A stretch of DNA of 64,000 nt, from NCBI GenBank assembly GCA_009746045.1, contig RPFO01000648.1, positions 1 to 64,000 on the forward strand. Direction: 5' to 3'. Below are positions 1 to 10,238 of this stretch, one piece after another. Each line of letters begins with the position of its first letter. Positions within the stretch are counted from its first letter, which is position 1. A program made the position numbers and the translations under genes. The stretch is from Mesostigma viride. Lineage: Eukaryota > Streptophyta > Mesostigmatophyceae > Mesostigmatales > Mesostigmataceae. The notes under the pieces are model-generated. The model was not told the origin of the DNA. It saw only the letters and a list, made by a program, of their open reading frames with translations, and did no database searches.

Positions 1-690
<690 letters not shown>

Positions 691-731
691 AAACACCATA
701 ATTCTGCCAACGTCACTCTTCCTGGACCGTG

Positions 732-1141
732 TGATAGTTACGCCCGCCGTCGTTTCTTGTCTTACTGGAAGAGCACATGACCAACATTGGTTGTGCTAGT
801 TACGCCCGCCGTCGTTTCTTTTGCCTTTTCGATGTCGAAATATATCTCGGGAAAGATGCACCCCCGTCAGTTAACTTGTCATCTTGTAAGCTCAATCTTT
901 CCATGATAGTTACGCCCGCCGTCGTTTCTTTTGCATCTTCGATGTCGAAGTGTTTGTCGTGAAAGTTGCATCCCCGTCAGCTTCTTGTAAGATCAATGTT
1001 TCATGATAGTTACGCCCGCCGTCGTTTCTTTTTTATTTTCGATGTCGAAGAATATGTCGTGAAAGTTGCAGCGCGTTCGTGTCCATTGTGATCTTGTGAT
1101 ATCAAAGTTTCCCATGATAGTTACGCCCGCCGTCGTTTCTG
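732..1141 (+). repeat. Tandem array, ~105-bp unit x5, each with the hairpin motif
   Basis: Five copies of GTTACGCCCGCC followed by GTCGTTTCTT begin at 737, 799, 909, 1009 and 1120. From the second copy on they are separated by related sequence that includes 'TTCGATGTCGAA' and 'GTGAAAGTTGCA'. The 100-111 bp period marks a tandem duplication with the hairpin motif in every unit. No convincing coding frame crosses it. Confidence 0.85.
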
Positions 1142-1250
1142 TTGCTTCTCGTTCGTTTAAAATATCTAATGAAGTTTTTACCATCGTTCACCTAAAACAA
1201 ATTACTTTAAATCTGCACCCGTTAAACCACACCCCCCTCGAAATGACTCC

Positions 1251-1490
1251 ATGGTTGCAGAACAAATGTCAGAAGAAGAACAAAAAAAATGCTTCGGAAA
1301 CCACAAGCGCAAAAGGAAAGCCGATGACAATTTAGAGACCCTCTCGGAGGATGTGCCGGAGTTGGTTTCTTCGGATGACGAGTTTGAATACTCAAAAACA
1401 TCAGGGGGACAAGTTCTTGAGAAAGCATGGAAGGTGTTTGTGACAAACGCGTTTGTGGAATGGATAAAAAAAAACTATTCCGAGGAATAG
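1251..1490 (+). CDS. Small charged hypothetical protein (79 aa)
   Basis: I do not recognise this protein. It opens with an acidic and glutamine-rich stretch (MVAEQMSEEEQKK), then has a basic KRKRK cluster that could serve as a nuclear localisation signal, then an acidic patch (SSDDEFEY). It ends with an aromatic and lysine-rich tail. The stop is followed by an AT-rich spacer of about 65 bases before the MYND gene on the same strand. A 5' exon is possible. It could also be a chance frame: only its position in a gene-dense block and its non-random composition support it. Confidence 0.45.
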   Translation: MVAEQMSEEEQKKCFGNHKRKRKADDNLETLSEDVPELVSSDDEFEYSKTSGGQVLEKAWKVFVTNAFVEWIKKNYSEE

Positions 1491-1558
1491 TAACTTGTTA
1501 TTATAAAATAATAAATTAATGTTTATGAATTTTTTTGTTCGTTTTTTCCCTGAAAAAG

Positions 1559-2314
1559 ATGGAGTCCGAGATCGTGAATGAAGTCTACGGAAGCGTCCTT
1601 CAAAACGTTTTCAAACAAGTTCGCTTTCTGTCGCGTGTCATATTCGAGGAAGTTCGAGTCGCGCAGGAGAGGACAGGCCGCCACTTGGCCGTTTTATTGG
1701 CGTTTGATTCGTTCAGCCAAATGGAGAGAATTATGTACGCCCAGCTAGCTGATATGAACTTCTGTATTCAAGAGGGTTTTTTCAGACCACAGATGGATCT
1801 AAGAGTGCCCATAGACCCAAGGACGGAGTTCCGCCTTTTGGTGTCGTTCATTACAAAGGGGCCAAAGATAGAGTTGGGGGAAGAGGAAGGGGCTCAGCTT
1901 GGGTGCACCTACGGGCGCGCATTTTACCCGAATGTTACGCATTCTCTGCGCGTGAGGGCTGATGCATGTGTAGGGGCAGTACCCCTCAACATGAACTTTT
2001 TCTTGCTCTCTGACCCGATCGTGAGGGATGGGGATCGCATGCGTAGTACGCGAAAGTGCTCCAAGGAGGGGTGTGGGTGCGAAACAGGACCTCATATCAA
2101 GTGGTGTAGAGGATGTAGGGATGCCAGATATTGCAGTGAGGAGTGCCAGCGTGCGGACTGGAGTAGGCATAAGGATAGATGCGAACGTCTGAGGCAAGCG
2201 AGGGAGGTGCTGGCAGGGGTGAAGTGGGGGGTTAACGTGACGACGATACTGGATAAAACTATGGGGTCTGATGTCGACTTCTCCTTCAACTTCCACGACG
2301 GCTCTGCCTCTTAG
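1559..2314 (+). CDS. MYND-type zinc-finger protein (251 aa)
   Basis: The start is the ATG at 1559, which follows an AT-rich leader. Residues about 1-160 form a domain I do not recognise. Residues about 167-208 carry the MYND pattern: C-x4-C-x-C, then WCRGC, RYCSEECQ, ADW, H and a final C. These are the cysteines and histidine that bind two zinc ions in MYND domains. MYND fingers are protein-interaction modules, often in chromatin or scaffold proteins, and are common as stand-alone proteins in algae and in large algal viruses. No SET domain is visible. The frame has no break. The 3' spacer is AT-rich. The specific role is unknown; the domain call is firm. Confidence 0.85.
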   Translation: MESEIVNEVYGSVLQNVFKQVRFLSRVIFEEVRVAQERTGRHLAVLLAFDSFSQMERIMYAQLADMNFCIQEGFFRPQMDLRVPIDPRTEFRLLVSFITKGPKIELGEEEGAQLGCTYGRAFYPNVTHSLRVRADACVGAVPLNMNFFLLSDPIVRDGDRMRSTRKCSKEGCGCETGPHIKWCRGCRDARYCSEECQRADWSRHKDRCERLRQAREVLAGVKWGVNVTTILDKTMGSDVDFSFNFHDGSAS

Positions 2315-2415
2315 AAAAACTTGAAATGTAGAGTAATAACTTGTTTATATGATGTTATATTTAATGTTTAATGTTTAATGTTTATAACGTATCATTTTCC
2401 TCCTACGCGCAGGAA

Positions 2416-2616
2416 ATGGTGGAGGTTAAGGAGAGTTTGGCCAAAAGGCAAAGGACCGACACACTTCGACATAATGGAAGGAGTCTTCCATTGTACATCA
2501 AAAAAATAGTCGAGGATTACTGGCTCGCTTCCGACTCGACTCCTCGTCCGAGTCCGGTGATACCGGACAGTGTCAAAGTCTGGAAGGTTTCAGCACATCA
2601 ATCGCACATTGAATAG
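2416..2616 (+). CDS. Short hypothetical protein (66 aa)
   Basis: This frame begins with an ATG four bases after a CAG (GCGCAGGAA-ATG), the same kind of start context seen at 2781, 3928 and 4885. An in-frame upstream ATG at 2371 would give 81 aa. The product is lysine- and arginine-rich near the start (KESLAKRQR) and has no domain I know. Its stop is followed after about 34 bases by a hairpin-motif copy and then AATAAA-like sequence, which looks like a 3' untranslated region. Coding status is plausible but unproven. Confidence 0.4.
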   Translation: MVEVKESLAKRQRTDTLRHNGRSLPLYIKKIVEDYWLASDSTPRPSPVIPDSVKVWKVSAHQSHIE

Positions 2617-2649
2617 ATAATGTTTTATCGCCATATTGCTGTTCGACAA

Positions 2650-2671
2650 GTTGCGCCTTGGGGCGTTTCTT
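2650..2671 (+). other. Hairpin motif, GCGCC/GGCGT arms
   Basis: GTTGCGCCTTG followed by GGGCGTTTCTT can pair GCGCC with GGCGT (one G-T pair) around a 3-4 base loop. It lies 34 bases after a stop codon and before an AATAAA-like run, so it is probably transcribed in a 3' UTR. It belongs to the dispersed family described in the findings. Confidence 0.7.
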
Positions 2672-2780
2672 TGCGCCAAATTTAAACCTTCGTATTAATA
2701 AACAAGTACAATAAAAAAATTTCAAAACGTTTTTTGAATTTTATTTTCCGGGGCCGGTATGTTATCGTAACTTGTCGCAG

Positions 2781-3647
2781 ATGTCCGGTTCGACGGAAGA
2801 TTCGTCCGATTCGTCTAGTCACCTCCTGATGGAGGATTGGCAACGACTTCAACAACACCAAGCGGTTGCCACTGTCATTCAGAGTGTTGCTCGCTCAATA
2901 GGGGCGCCGCGCAAGTGTGATGTGTCCACTTGCAAGAAAACCGCTCTCGGATTTGACTTGTATTGCCGAAAGCACGAAGAACATTCTCGTCACATCGAAA
3001 ATGCCCTCAGTCGCGGACTTGGAATGGCGGGCGCCCTCGGACCTGGATTGGCGGGGGGGGCCCTGCGACTTCGCCTGGACATGACTGTCGGAGAGGTCGT
3101 GGGTGTAAATTTTGATTTCACCAGGGGAGACGAGTACTTCCTTGAAGATTGGATAGTCAAAGACTCCGCGACAGGTGCGGACTTGGCAAAGGGAGGCTAC
3201 GTTGCCGGCGCCCAAGAAAATGGTTGGAGTAGCTTGAGATGCTTTTTGATGACGACACCTTTTGCCGACTCGCGTGACACGGATGTAAGCGAACTTTATC
3301 GGCGTATGTGTTTTGCACTCGCCGACATTCCGCTGATAACTCAACGAGAGTTCGATTTTCGCGTGGAAACAAAAGCCAAAGCGATTGTATCCGGCGTGAA
3401 GGCGATTGTGGAGGAGGAGCAGGATTCTCTGTGTGCAGAGTATTTGGAGAGAGTGGCCCCGATGAAGACGAGGAGGTCCGAAATCTATCCTGACACCGGC
3501 AACAAGGAGGCAAAGTTGGTGGCCGCCAAAGAAGAGATGTTCGCTCGTGTCGATGAAATGGCGGCGAAAGAGGTTCCGAGAGTTCGCTCGATCGGTTGTT
3601 GCAAAACCTGCAGAGAGTGGAACGAGTCGCGGGACAGTCTATATTGA
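2781..3647 (+). CDS. Hypothetical protein with short C4H-like zinc motif (288 aa)
   Basis: The ATG at 2781 directly follows CGCAG. The N-terminus is serine-rich. Residues about 45-70 carry C-x4-C-x10-C-x2-H (KCDVSTCKK then YCRKHEEH), a short zinc-binding pattern like the small repeated fingers of WRKY19-type and related proteins. The rest is mixed alpha/beta in character and unknown. A second cysteine pair, CCKTCREW, lies near the C-terminus. The frame is intact. The gene at 3928 has the same motif at a similar depth and nearly the same bases before its ATG, so the two are probably ancient paralogues. The function is unknown. Confidence 0.65.
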   Translation: MSGSTEDSSDSSSHLLMEDWQRLQQHQAVATVIQSVARSIGAPRKCDVSTCKKTALGFDLYCRKHEEHSRHIENALSRGLGMAGALGPGLAGGALRLRLDMTVGEVVGVNFDFTRGDEYFLEDWIVKDSATGADLAKGGYVAGAQENGWSSLRCFLMTTPFADSRDTDVSELYRRMCFALADIPLITQREFDFRVETKAKAIVSGVKAIVEEEQDSLCAEYLERVAPMKTRRSEIYPDTGNKEAKLVAAKEEMFARVDEMAAKEVPRVRSIGCCKTCREWNESRDSLY

Positions 3648-3652
3648 TATGA

Positions 3653-3813
3653 GTTGCGCCCGCCGGCGTTTCTCTGGTCTTGAATGCCCCCCCTCTACAT
3701 ACACATTATATTGTCTGGACATTCGTATGTAGTGACAATCGTAGTCGATGTGATTGCCATTCGTTTGTACGTAGAAAGTGGTTGTTGAGGAAGTTGCGCC
3801 CCAGGGCGTTTCT
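3653..3813 (+). other. Two hairpin motifs in the spacer (3653-3673, 3793-3813)
   Basis: Both copies begin GTTGCGCC and end GGCGTTTCT, with different loops (CGCC and CCAG). They sit between the stop at 3647 and the next gene at 3928. The rest of the 280-base spacer is AT-rich and has ATAAAT-like sequence near 3865. Confidence 0.7.
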
Positions 3814-3927
3814 TTGTTGCATTTTCTTCAAATTTTAGCTCGCATAAATAGATGAAGATGACTTAATAAATGCCAGTTTTTTTTAATAATATAAACTACT
3901 CGCGGCCGGTATGTTCTGGTTTCGCAG

Positions 3928-4662
3928 ATGTCCAGTCTGACGGTCGACATAAGGGGACGTCCATATCAGGACGCTGTTTTCCGGATTTTTGAGAAGGATC
4001 CCGAAAAGAAGTGCCGGGATAGGAAATGTAAAAAGCTGTCAATTACCGACATGGGTCTGTGTGGGGAACACATCGTAGCTTTTGGAAAGGACATGATTTC
4101 CCGTCATTTGCAACAATACGTTGACAACAATTGTGTGGGAGGGGCGCAGATGGACGTCCTTCTTGAGGATGGAGTGGACGGAGCCAAAAGGGCTGTAATT
4201 CGGCTGTCGGAAATGGATGATGACAAAGAGGACGTGAACATTCGCCTTAAGAGGCACGACGATAACACGGCCGATTGTGTGTTTGGGTCTCGAGGAGTGG
4301 CGGATGAGAGGCAGGTCTTCCATGATGCCGCGGAGAAGGTGGTGGAATGGATGATGGGTTGGTCAAATCTTGACGTTCGCATATTCAACCGTCTGACGTC
4401 TGATTTCCTTCTCCGGGGAAGTTTCAAGATGGTTGACCGTGCAAGGCAGTCCAGGAACCAGGTATCCGTTTCCATGGCCAGTCCGATCGCACGCATGATT
4501 GAGGGGGGCCCTCTTCCGCGCAACCTTGCCTCGAGATTTCGAAAATACCGTGAAGGGCTCGACCGAAAATCAGCAGCGATTTCCCATTCGCGAACCACTT
4601 ATGGGTCGACGGAGGTGGTAACGGAATTTTTTTGCATTTCCTTGCCAATTGATTCTTTATGA
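3928..4662 (+). CDS. Hypothetical protein with short C4H-like zinc motif (244 aa)
   Basis: The ATG at 3928 directly follows TTTCGCAG. Residues about 31-52 contain C-x4-C-x10-C-x2-H (KCRDRKCKK then LCGEHIV), the same zinc-like pattern as the gene at 2781. The rest has no family I recognise: an acidic central part (EMDDDKEDVNI) and a basic C-terminal third. The frame is intact over 735 bases. The upstream 20 bases (GGCCGGTATGTT then TTCGCAG) match the upstream bases of the 2781 gene. The two lie head to tail with a motif-bearing spacer between them. The role is unknown. Confidence 0.62.
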   Translation: MSSLTVDIRGRPYQDAVFRIFEKDPEKKCRDRKCKKLSITDMGLCGEHIVAFGKDMISRHLQQYVDNNCVGGAQMDVLLEDGVDGAKRAVIRLSEMDDDKEDVNIRLKRHDDNTADCVFGSRGVADERQVFHDAAEKVVEWMMGWSNLDVRIFNRLTSDFLLRGSFKMVDRARQSRNQVSVSMASPIARMIEGGPLPRNLASRFRKYREGLDRKSAAISHSRTTYGSTEVVTEFFCISLPIDSL

Positions 4663-4702
4663 GGGACATAGAGTTGTTTGTATAGAGAGTGAATTGACGA
4701 AA

Positions 4703-4836
4703 GTTGCGACGGCGGTCGCATCTTTTAGTGCGTCGTTCTCTTGTTATGAATCTCTGTTCATTCTGAATTATAACGTTGTTTGTACCTTGACATAATGATG
4801 CATTTTTTGTATTGAGTTGCGACGTGGGGCGCATCT
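4703..4836 (+). other. Two hairpin motifs in the spacer (4703-4723, 4816-4836)
   Basis: The first copy has perfect arms GCGAC/GTCGC around GGCG, which differ from the GCGCC/GGCGT arms of the copies upstream. The second is GCGAC/GGCGC with one A-G mismatch. Both keep the GTTGCG start and the TCT end. The surrounding 220-base spacer is AT-rich and otherwise featureless. Confidence 0.68.
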
Positions 4837-4884
4837 TCCTGCTGACTCGTATGTTTTTTCCAATTTTTTTGTTTTGTGTTGCAG

Positions 4885-5558
4885 ATGGAAAAGGGCGGCC
4901 CTACATCGCAGGTGGTCGGCGACTCTCCCCCTAGGGGGAAGGGTCAGAAGGGCAACCAGTTCAGGCCCAAGGCGCCTCCCCACAACAGCCTCCTCACAAG
5001 CGTGCAAGGGAGGGCACGCCGCCCCCAATGGTGGAATCTGGTGTCAGCTTTGCCGCGGTCACTGGGAAGGATGAGTACCACGGTGGTCTTGAGATGGTGG
5101 ACGATCCGGTTAAGCGGATTCAGATTGAGCGGTTTGAGCGACTCGCGAATGGCACTCGTGAACAGCAATTCGCGCTGTACCAAGACATCCTTAATGACAA
5201 ACCTGAAGTCGCCAAGGTGCCTTATACCTCCAAGCGCACATTCATGCCTCGTTTCGAAACCCTGCTCCAGCAGGAGCTAAGGTTGCGTCGGTTGGCTCAG
5301 AATGCGCCAGAGACAGTAGCCGCCGCGCCCTCCCATGCCGCGCCTGCCGCAGTAGCCCAAAAGAGGGGGGAGAGTGTGCACGAGTCGGCCGCAGTGCCCT
5401 CAACCGCAAGGGATCCCCCCGCGACTTCCAAGCCGGTCGCGACGGGCGATATGCCCCCGCCGCGGCAGAGGGGAAGGGGGAAGGGGGTCGATGGAGGGGA
5501 AGTCCTCGATGTTTTCGATATGACGCTGGGCAATTTGGAAGGTGGCGGGCCGATCTTC
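4885..5558 (+). CDS. First exon of an unknown multi-exon protein, with a frameshift
   Basis: The ATG at 4885 follows TGTTGCAG. The first frame (MEKGGPTSQVVGD) runs to about 4930, where a CCCCC/GGGGG stretch forces a shift into the frame that continues as PPHKRAREG, then VESGVSFAAV, to 5558. The second frame codes for proline- and alanine-rich low-complexity sequence (PSHAAPAAV) and basic RQRGRGKG. A GTAAGT donor follows at 5559 in phase 0. I know no homologue. The shift may be a homopolymer error or real decay. Confidence 0.55.
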
Positions 5559-5679
5559 GTAAGTCTCCGCCCATTAAATTGATGTCGTGAAATACAATAC
5601 GCATTTTTTTGCAATATTCGCCAGACATGTCATTTCCGACAACTAAGCGGATTTTTACTTTCCGTTGAAATGTTCGCAG

Positions 5680-5944
5680 GGCCGGCAAGAGGATGTTGGT
5701 GCAAGAGAAGCCCGCTCAATGGCGGGAAGCACCCAGGTACATGAGTGCGTCAGATTCCTCTCCGGTTTACTTGTATTGAAAAGGTTTGCGTGCGTATATC
5801 CTTGTTTATTTTTGTAGTAATTTTTTTCTTGTGAATGGACAATCGCGTTTGCTATTTTTACAGGGAAGTCCGTTCGAGCAGCAAGAGGGCGGTGACAGGA
5901 GGGGAAGTGGATCTTACGGTGGTTCCACTGCAGAGGGGGGAAGG
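5680..5944 (+). CDS. Two short internal exons (5680-5736, 5864-5944) of the same gene
   Basis: Exon 5680-5736 follows TTCGCAG and ends before GTACAT. Exon 5864-5944 follows TTTTTACAG and ends before GTAAGT. Both are multiples of three (57 and 81 bases) and keep the phase-0 frame from 5558: GRQEDVGAREARS, then GSPFEQQEGGDRRGS. Low-complexity, glycine- and arginine-rich composition matches the first exon. The intervening introns are about 120 bases and AT-rich. Confidence 0.55.
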
Positions 5945-5999
5945 GTAAGTTACCGTTGACTTACAAATTGAAAGTTTAGGTTCGTCCTCAATTGACAGA

Positions 6000-6020
6000 G
6001 TTACGACGGCCGGCGTTTCT
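6000..6020 (+). other. Hairpin motif in intron
   Basis: GTTACGACGGCC followed by GGCGTTTCT lies within the intron 5945-6068, upstream of the TTCTTGCAG acceptor. The arms are ACGAC/GGCGT with one A-G mismatch. Confidence 0.65.
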
Positions 6021-6068
6021 CTACACTTTTCTTACATTAAAAATCTTCCGTTGATAATGTTCTTGCAG

Positions 6069-6573
6069 GAAGCCGGTCGTCAGGGTGGGGCAAATCTCCA
6101 GGGAGAGGGGGCTATCGCTGTCGGTGAGCCTGTGTCAGAGGGCGCGGGTGGAAGCGACGGCGATACTGCGAAAATGACACGCTTTAAGGAGCAAGCGGAT
6201 GCTTATAAACTGAGGACGTTAGCAAAGCGGGTTGTGGCCGAGGTGAGAACGGAAACAGCCCCACCTGAGGTACGGAACCAGATGATGACTCTCCATCAAG
6301 TCGCTGAGTTGATCGTGAAGAATGCGTCACGCCCGATGGAGCCACACAGCCTGAGGAGATCCCGAGCGCCAAGGCCTTGATAAAGTGGATGCAGGAGAAC
6401 CTGTTCGAGGGCAAAGGAAGGAGAGGAAGTGTAAACTGAAGACGGTGACGATGGCGGACGCCAAGACTCTGATCAAGATGTTGAAGGAACACGATGCCCG
6501 CCGGGACAAGTCTCCGAAGATCGCGAAGGGGTCGAAGAAAGCGGCTGAAGCAGCAGCGGTTGAGGGGAATGAG
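6069..6573 (+). CDS. Exon of the unknown gene with two probable frameshifts
   Basis: It starts after TTCTTGCAG with EAGRQGGANLQGEG and continues as a helical, charged segment (MTRFKEQADAYKLRTLAKR). Near 6330 the sensible frame shifts to EEIPSAKALIKWMQENL. Near 6410 it shifts again to TMADAKTLIKMLKEHDARR, ending AAAVEGNE just before GTAAGT at 6574. The helical, lysine-rich pieces look like one interrupted protein rather than three chance frames. No domain is recognised. Two shifts in 500 bases suggest decay or uncorrected indels. Confidence 0.5.
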
Positions 6574-7015
6574 GTAAGTCTACCTCTGTTGTGAGGGGGG
6601 CTTTGTTCTTGAGGTCCAGGTTTCATGTAGGTTGCGACGGCCGGCGTTTCTCAAGTGTGACACTTACTTCCTTTTGACTAACACTTACTTCCTTTCCTGA
6701 TTTCGCATCGTTGAGGGAAATGAGCCAAGTGTACCTCTGTTGTGAGGGGGGCTTTGATCTTGAGGTTTAGGTTTCATCTAGGTTGCGACGGCCGGCGTTT
6801 CTCAAGTGTGACATTTACTTTATTCCTTTTGGTTATGCTTTCCTGATTTTTTCATATCATTGTTAAGGGGAACGAGGTAAGTGTACCTCTGTTGTGAGGG
6901 GGGCTTTGATGTTGAGGTTCAGGTTTCATGTAGGTTGCGACGGCCGGCGTTTCTCAATCGGCATTTACTTTATTCCTTTTGGTTATGCTTTCCTGATTTT
7001 TTCGCATCACTGCAG
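6574..7015 (+). repeat. Intron made of a ~150-bp unit x3, including exon edge and hairpin motif
   Basis: Three units start at about 6560, 6711 and 6866. Each begins with a copy of the exon end plus donor (GGGGAATGAGGTAAGT, GGGAAATGAGCCAAGT, GGGGAACGAGGTAAGT), continues with TACCTCTGTTGTGAGGGG and carries a hairpin motif (6631-6651, 6782-6802, 6933-6953). The middle copy has lost its GT. The acceptor CTGCAG lies at 7010-7015. Confidence 0.8.
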
Positions 7016-8192
7016 TACGTGCAGGCCGAGAGGGCGACCCACGCGGCCATCATGTACTCAATCAGCCTCGACCAGCACCGCGCCGCGAGAACATGAAAAT
7101 AGATAGTACGTGGACTGCTGCCGTCGACGAACACCAGAAGGGACTCTCCGAAGCACTTGCGACCTACAAGGGGAAGGCGCTGAAGGGAAAGGGGAAAGGA
7201 AAGGAGGTGGAGGTTGCGGATGCTCCCGTGTCTCTGCTTGAGAAATGGGAGAAGTCCCCGGTGTCGCAGGATGATGATGACATCCTGGATGTGAACGATG
7301 AGATCGCGAAGGGCAAACGGTTGCGGCAGGAGCTTGCCGTTCAGCCTCGGGACCTCGATGAGATGTCCAAAGCCTTGGTGCATCGAAATCGGGTGTGGAC
7401 AAGGAACCTGTTCGTTGGGCCTCAGAAGCTCCTCGCACGAGACTTGCATCTGTCGAGAGCCGAGCAGAACGCCACCATTTTTGCAAACTCGGAGTCCGAC
7501 TACGGCCACGACAAGCTGGTGATTCCTGTGTGGCGGTACTCGTTCCAGTTTTTGGCTGACCGGTTCCCCAACACTTTTCATGAGTGGATGAAAAACGAGA
7601 ACACCCAGCGTCAGGTCGCGCAACTTTTCGGGGAGATGGGGGGGACGGACAATGAAGGCTGGCTACGCTCGCGCAATGACTGACAAAGAGATTGATATCT
7701 ACCTGCGAACGAGCTCGGCCAAGGGATGGCCGAAGCTGCTTCCACCGGGTTCTGACAGGACCGGCCCGCTGGACGATCTTAAGCCCGTGGACGTGAGAAA
7801 GGCCGCGCTTTTGGACAGTTTGTGCAAGTCCGCCTGGGAGATGGCTCCACTCGAGAAGAAGCCACCGTTGCCGCCAGCCATTTGCGGCTTTCTCGTGCTG
7901 GACGGGAACCACTTTACCACACTCATCAAATCGGTGAAATTCGAACTGGTCGCCCCAAATATGACGGTGGACCAAAGATCTGTGTGGTACCAGGCAATGC
8001 TGAACGGTTTCATGAAGGCGGAAAAGCTAAGGGTCGTTGCGCGGGGAGGGAAGGAGCAGGAGGTCACGAAGACCGTGGCCGCGGAGAAGCTGGAGGAGTG
8101 GGCAATGATTGGACGAATTTCGGGGGGTGGACGTGCAGATGCTCAAGGGTGAGACCATCCTGCCGACCTGGTGGCAGATCCGTGAACAGAAG
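7016..8192 (+). CDS. Exon of the unknown gene, continued, with frameshifts
   Basis: After the acceptor at 7015 the frame reads YVQAERATHAAIMYS. It shifts near 7090 to a long stretch (7093-7650) with a lysine-rich low-complexity part, an acidic DDDDILDVNDE and a globular part ending FHEWMKNENTQRQVAQLF. It shifts again near 7650 into GYARAMTDKEIDIYLRTSS and on to about 8110, then into GVDVQMLKGETILPTWW up to a GTAAGC donor at 8193. The aromatic-rich globular segments suggest a once-functional large protein. No family is recognised. Confidence 0.5.
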
Positions 8193-8448
8193 GTAAGCCA
8201 GGTTGCGACCGCCGGCGTTTCTATAAGTGGTTTTCTTGTGTTAATTTCAGTATGCCATTAGTTCGGTCAAGATGCGACCGCCGGCGTTTCTATAAGGGGT
8301 TTTCATGTTCCACCTTAGCATGCCATATTTTGGTCAAGATGCGACCGCCGGCGTTTCTGTCAGTCGTATTCTTGTTCTCAGTTGAGTTGTGCTTATTTGG
8401 GAGGACTGTCGATGTGTCTCTGCGCGTTGTTGCCCTACGGCGATGCAG
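8193..8448 (+). repeat. Intron with ~68-bp unit x3, each with the hairpin motif
   Basis: Motif copies at 8202-8222, 8271-8291 and 8338-8358 share GCGACCGCC then GGCGTTTCT. Between them are related TATAAG and TTTTC stretches and a partial TATGCCAT. The first lies only nine bases after the GTAAGC donor. The acceptor is CGATGCAG at 8441-8448. Confidence 0.75.
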
Positions 8449-10238
8449 GTTTCCGAACAAGTCGGCAAGATGATCGAAGTTGTCAGGCAGCTCGGGAACG
8501 CCATGAACGCCGAGGACACAGCCCAAGCCAAGGCAACGTGGGGCTCAGCGCTGGGGGATGTGCACCGGGCCTACCAGGCATATGGACCCGTCAAGAGAGG
8601 GAAGGGCGTGTCTCTCCCAACTCCTCTGTACGGCAAGATCTGGGCGATTGTGAAGCCCTTTTGGCAGAAAGGAGAGCAAGCCAAGGCCGAAGGGGACGGC
8701 GCAGGCGACAAGGCAGGAGGGGCTGAAGAGACGGACAAGTGGGGGCCGGACCAGAAGAACTTCATGCAGCGCTGGCTGTTCTGGTGTGAGGACCCTTTGA
8801 AGCCCGCTGTCGACGGCAAGCCGGCGATCGCACAGGATATCGCGGCTCGGCAAGACTTCCTTGACACGCGCCCTAAAGACAAGGCGCACGAACTGTCCAT
8901 TTTCACCGCGCATCGGGAACTTGCGAGTTTCCAGTACTTCGACAGCCTGATCCAAGCGCCGATCATGTCCTGTGAGGCCCCTCCCAGCAACCTGATAAAA
9001 ATAATGGAAGTCGCCAAGAATTTGATAGAGGGGCAAAGCAATTCGCCCACATCAAGTTCCTGGAGAACCCCGACCTGATTGGCTCCGTCAGACAACTAGA
9101 CGGGACTTTCGACCCCGTATTGGTGAGGGAGCACGTGTTTGGCGTGAAGCTGAAGGGCACCTTCGCCACGGACCTCGACAAGTTCATCGCCGAGTGCCGC
9201 CTGACCAGAGACTTTTGGCGGGTGGTCGTCACGGCCACGAGGGCGATCATTCTCACGCTGAGGGACCTTCCGCCGGCTAAAAGGAAAGTGGTCGACCAGA
9301 AGGACTGGAAGTTCCCGAGAGGGCTGCTCGCTTCCCACCCCCGTCATTTGTATGACGATTTGGGGTGAAGACCAAACATCTGCTGGGTGTGCCAGTGGAG
9401 GCGGCGGCGGAGGTCGAGAAGGAGGTCGAGGAGGCGTCGGAGGAGGGGACTGCCAAGGCCAAGAAGGGGTGGCGGGACAGGCTGGAAGCCTTTAGCTATT
9501 GGGACGGGGTGAAGATGGGACCCGACTGGATCGCATACAGGACAATGACATGGAAGGAAAACGAAAAAAGAAAGGATCTGGTGGTGACGAAGGTGGTGGA
9601 CGAGTTGTACACGGGGTCTGAAGACCTTCCTGGGACGCTGAAGGACCAGGCGTTTGCTGTGCTGGACCTGACAGCTGACAGCAACGAGAAGTGGAGGAAC
9701 CTGCACAAGTGGGAGCCAGACTGTATTCCGGTCGACAGCAAGATTCCCTTACCCTCCTCGCATTTGAGCATTGCCGCGTGGGATATGGTTGACCAGATCA
9801 CCAAGGCCCTGTTGAAGGGACCCTCCAGAGTTCTGCTGGTGTTCGGGTTACCCGCCCATATCCGCCGGTGGAAGCGCCTGGTCCGACTTATCAAATATCG
9901 GCTTGAGGACGATGGGTGGTCAGACGTCGACATGGTTTTTGACGACGAAGACGACGGGGATGATCTTTCGGATGATGATGATGATGATGAGTCGGAGAAG
10001 GAAGAGGGGGAGGGGGAAGAGGGGGAGGGGGATGAGGCTGAGGGGCACCCGCCCGGGGTGGGTGGGGGCAGGCGGAGGGGGAGAAAGGGGATGGCGAGGA
10101 GGAGAAAGGGGATGGCCAGGAGGAGAGGGACGGGGGAGGAGATGGAAGGGGAGGGAAAAAGCGCAGTCGGGGTGATGGAGGCTCGCGGGAGGAGACAATG
10201 GGGGGGATGAAGACAACAGGGGGGAGGTAAGCGCCAGC
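8449..10238 (+). CDS. Long exon of the unknown gene, with an acidic low-complexity tail
   Basis: The reading VSEQVGKMIEVVRQL begins right after the acceptor. A globular stretch follows (MQRWLFWCEDPLKP, ELSIFTAHRELASFQ). Shifts near 9030 and 9360 connect it to LVREHVFGVKLKGTF and then to KTKHLLGVPVEAAAE. The last part contains LHKWEPDCIPVDSKI, SHLSIAAWDMVDQ and GPSRVLLVFGLPAHIRRW, then a long DDDD/EEGEGEEGEG tract to about 10050. After this the G-rich sequence loses a stable frame. The middle could be a nucleotide- or cofactor-binding fold, but I see no diagnostic motif. Function unknown. Confidence 0.5.

Noticed and set aside
9920-10216. Minus-strand proline/serine-rich protein
   Set aside because: Mirror of the acidic low-complexity region on the plus strand.
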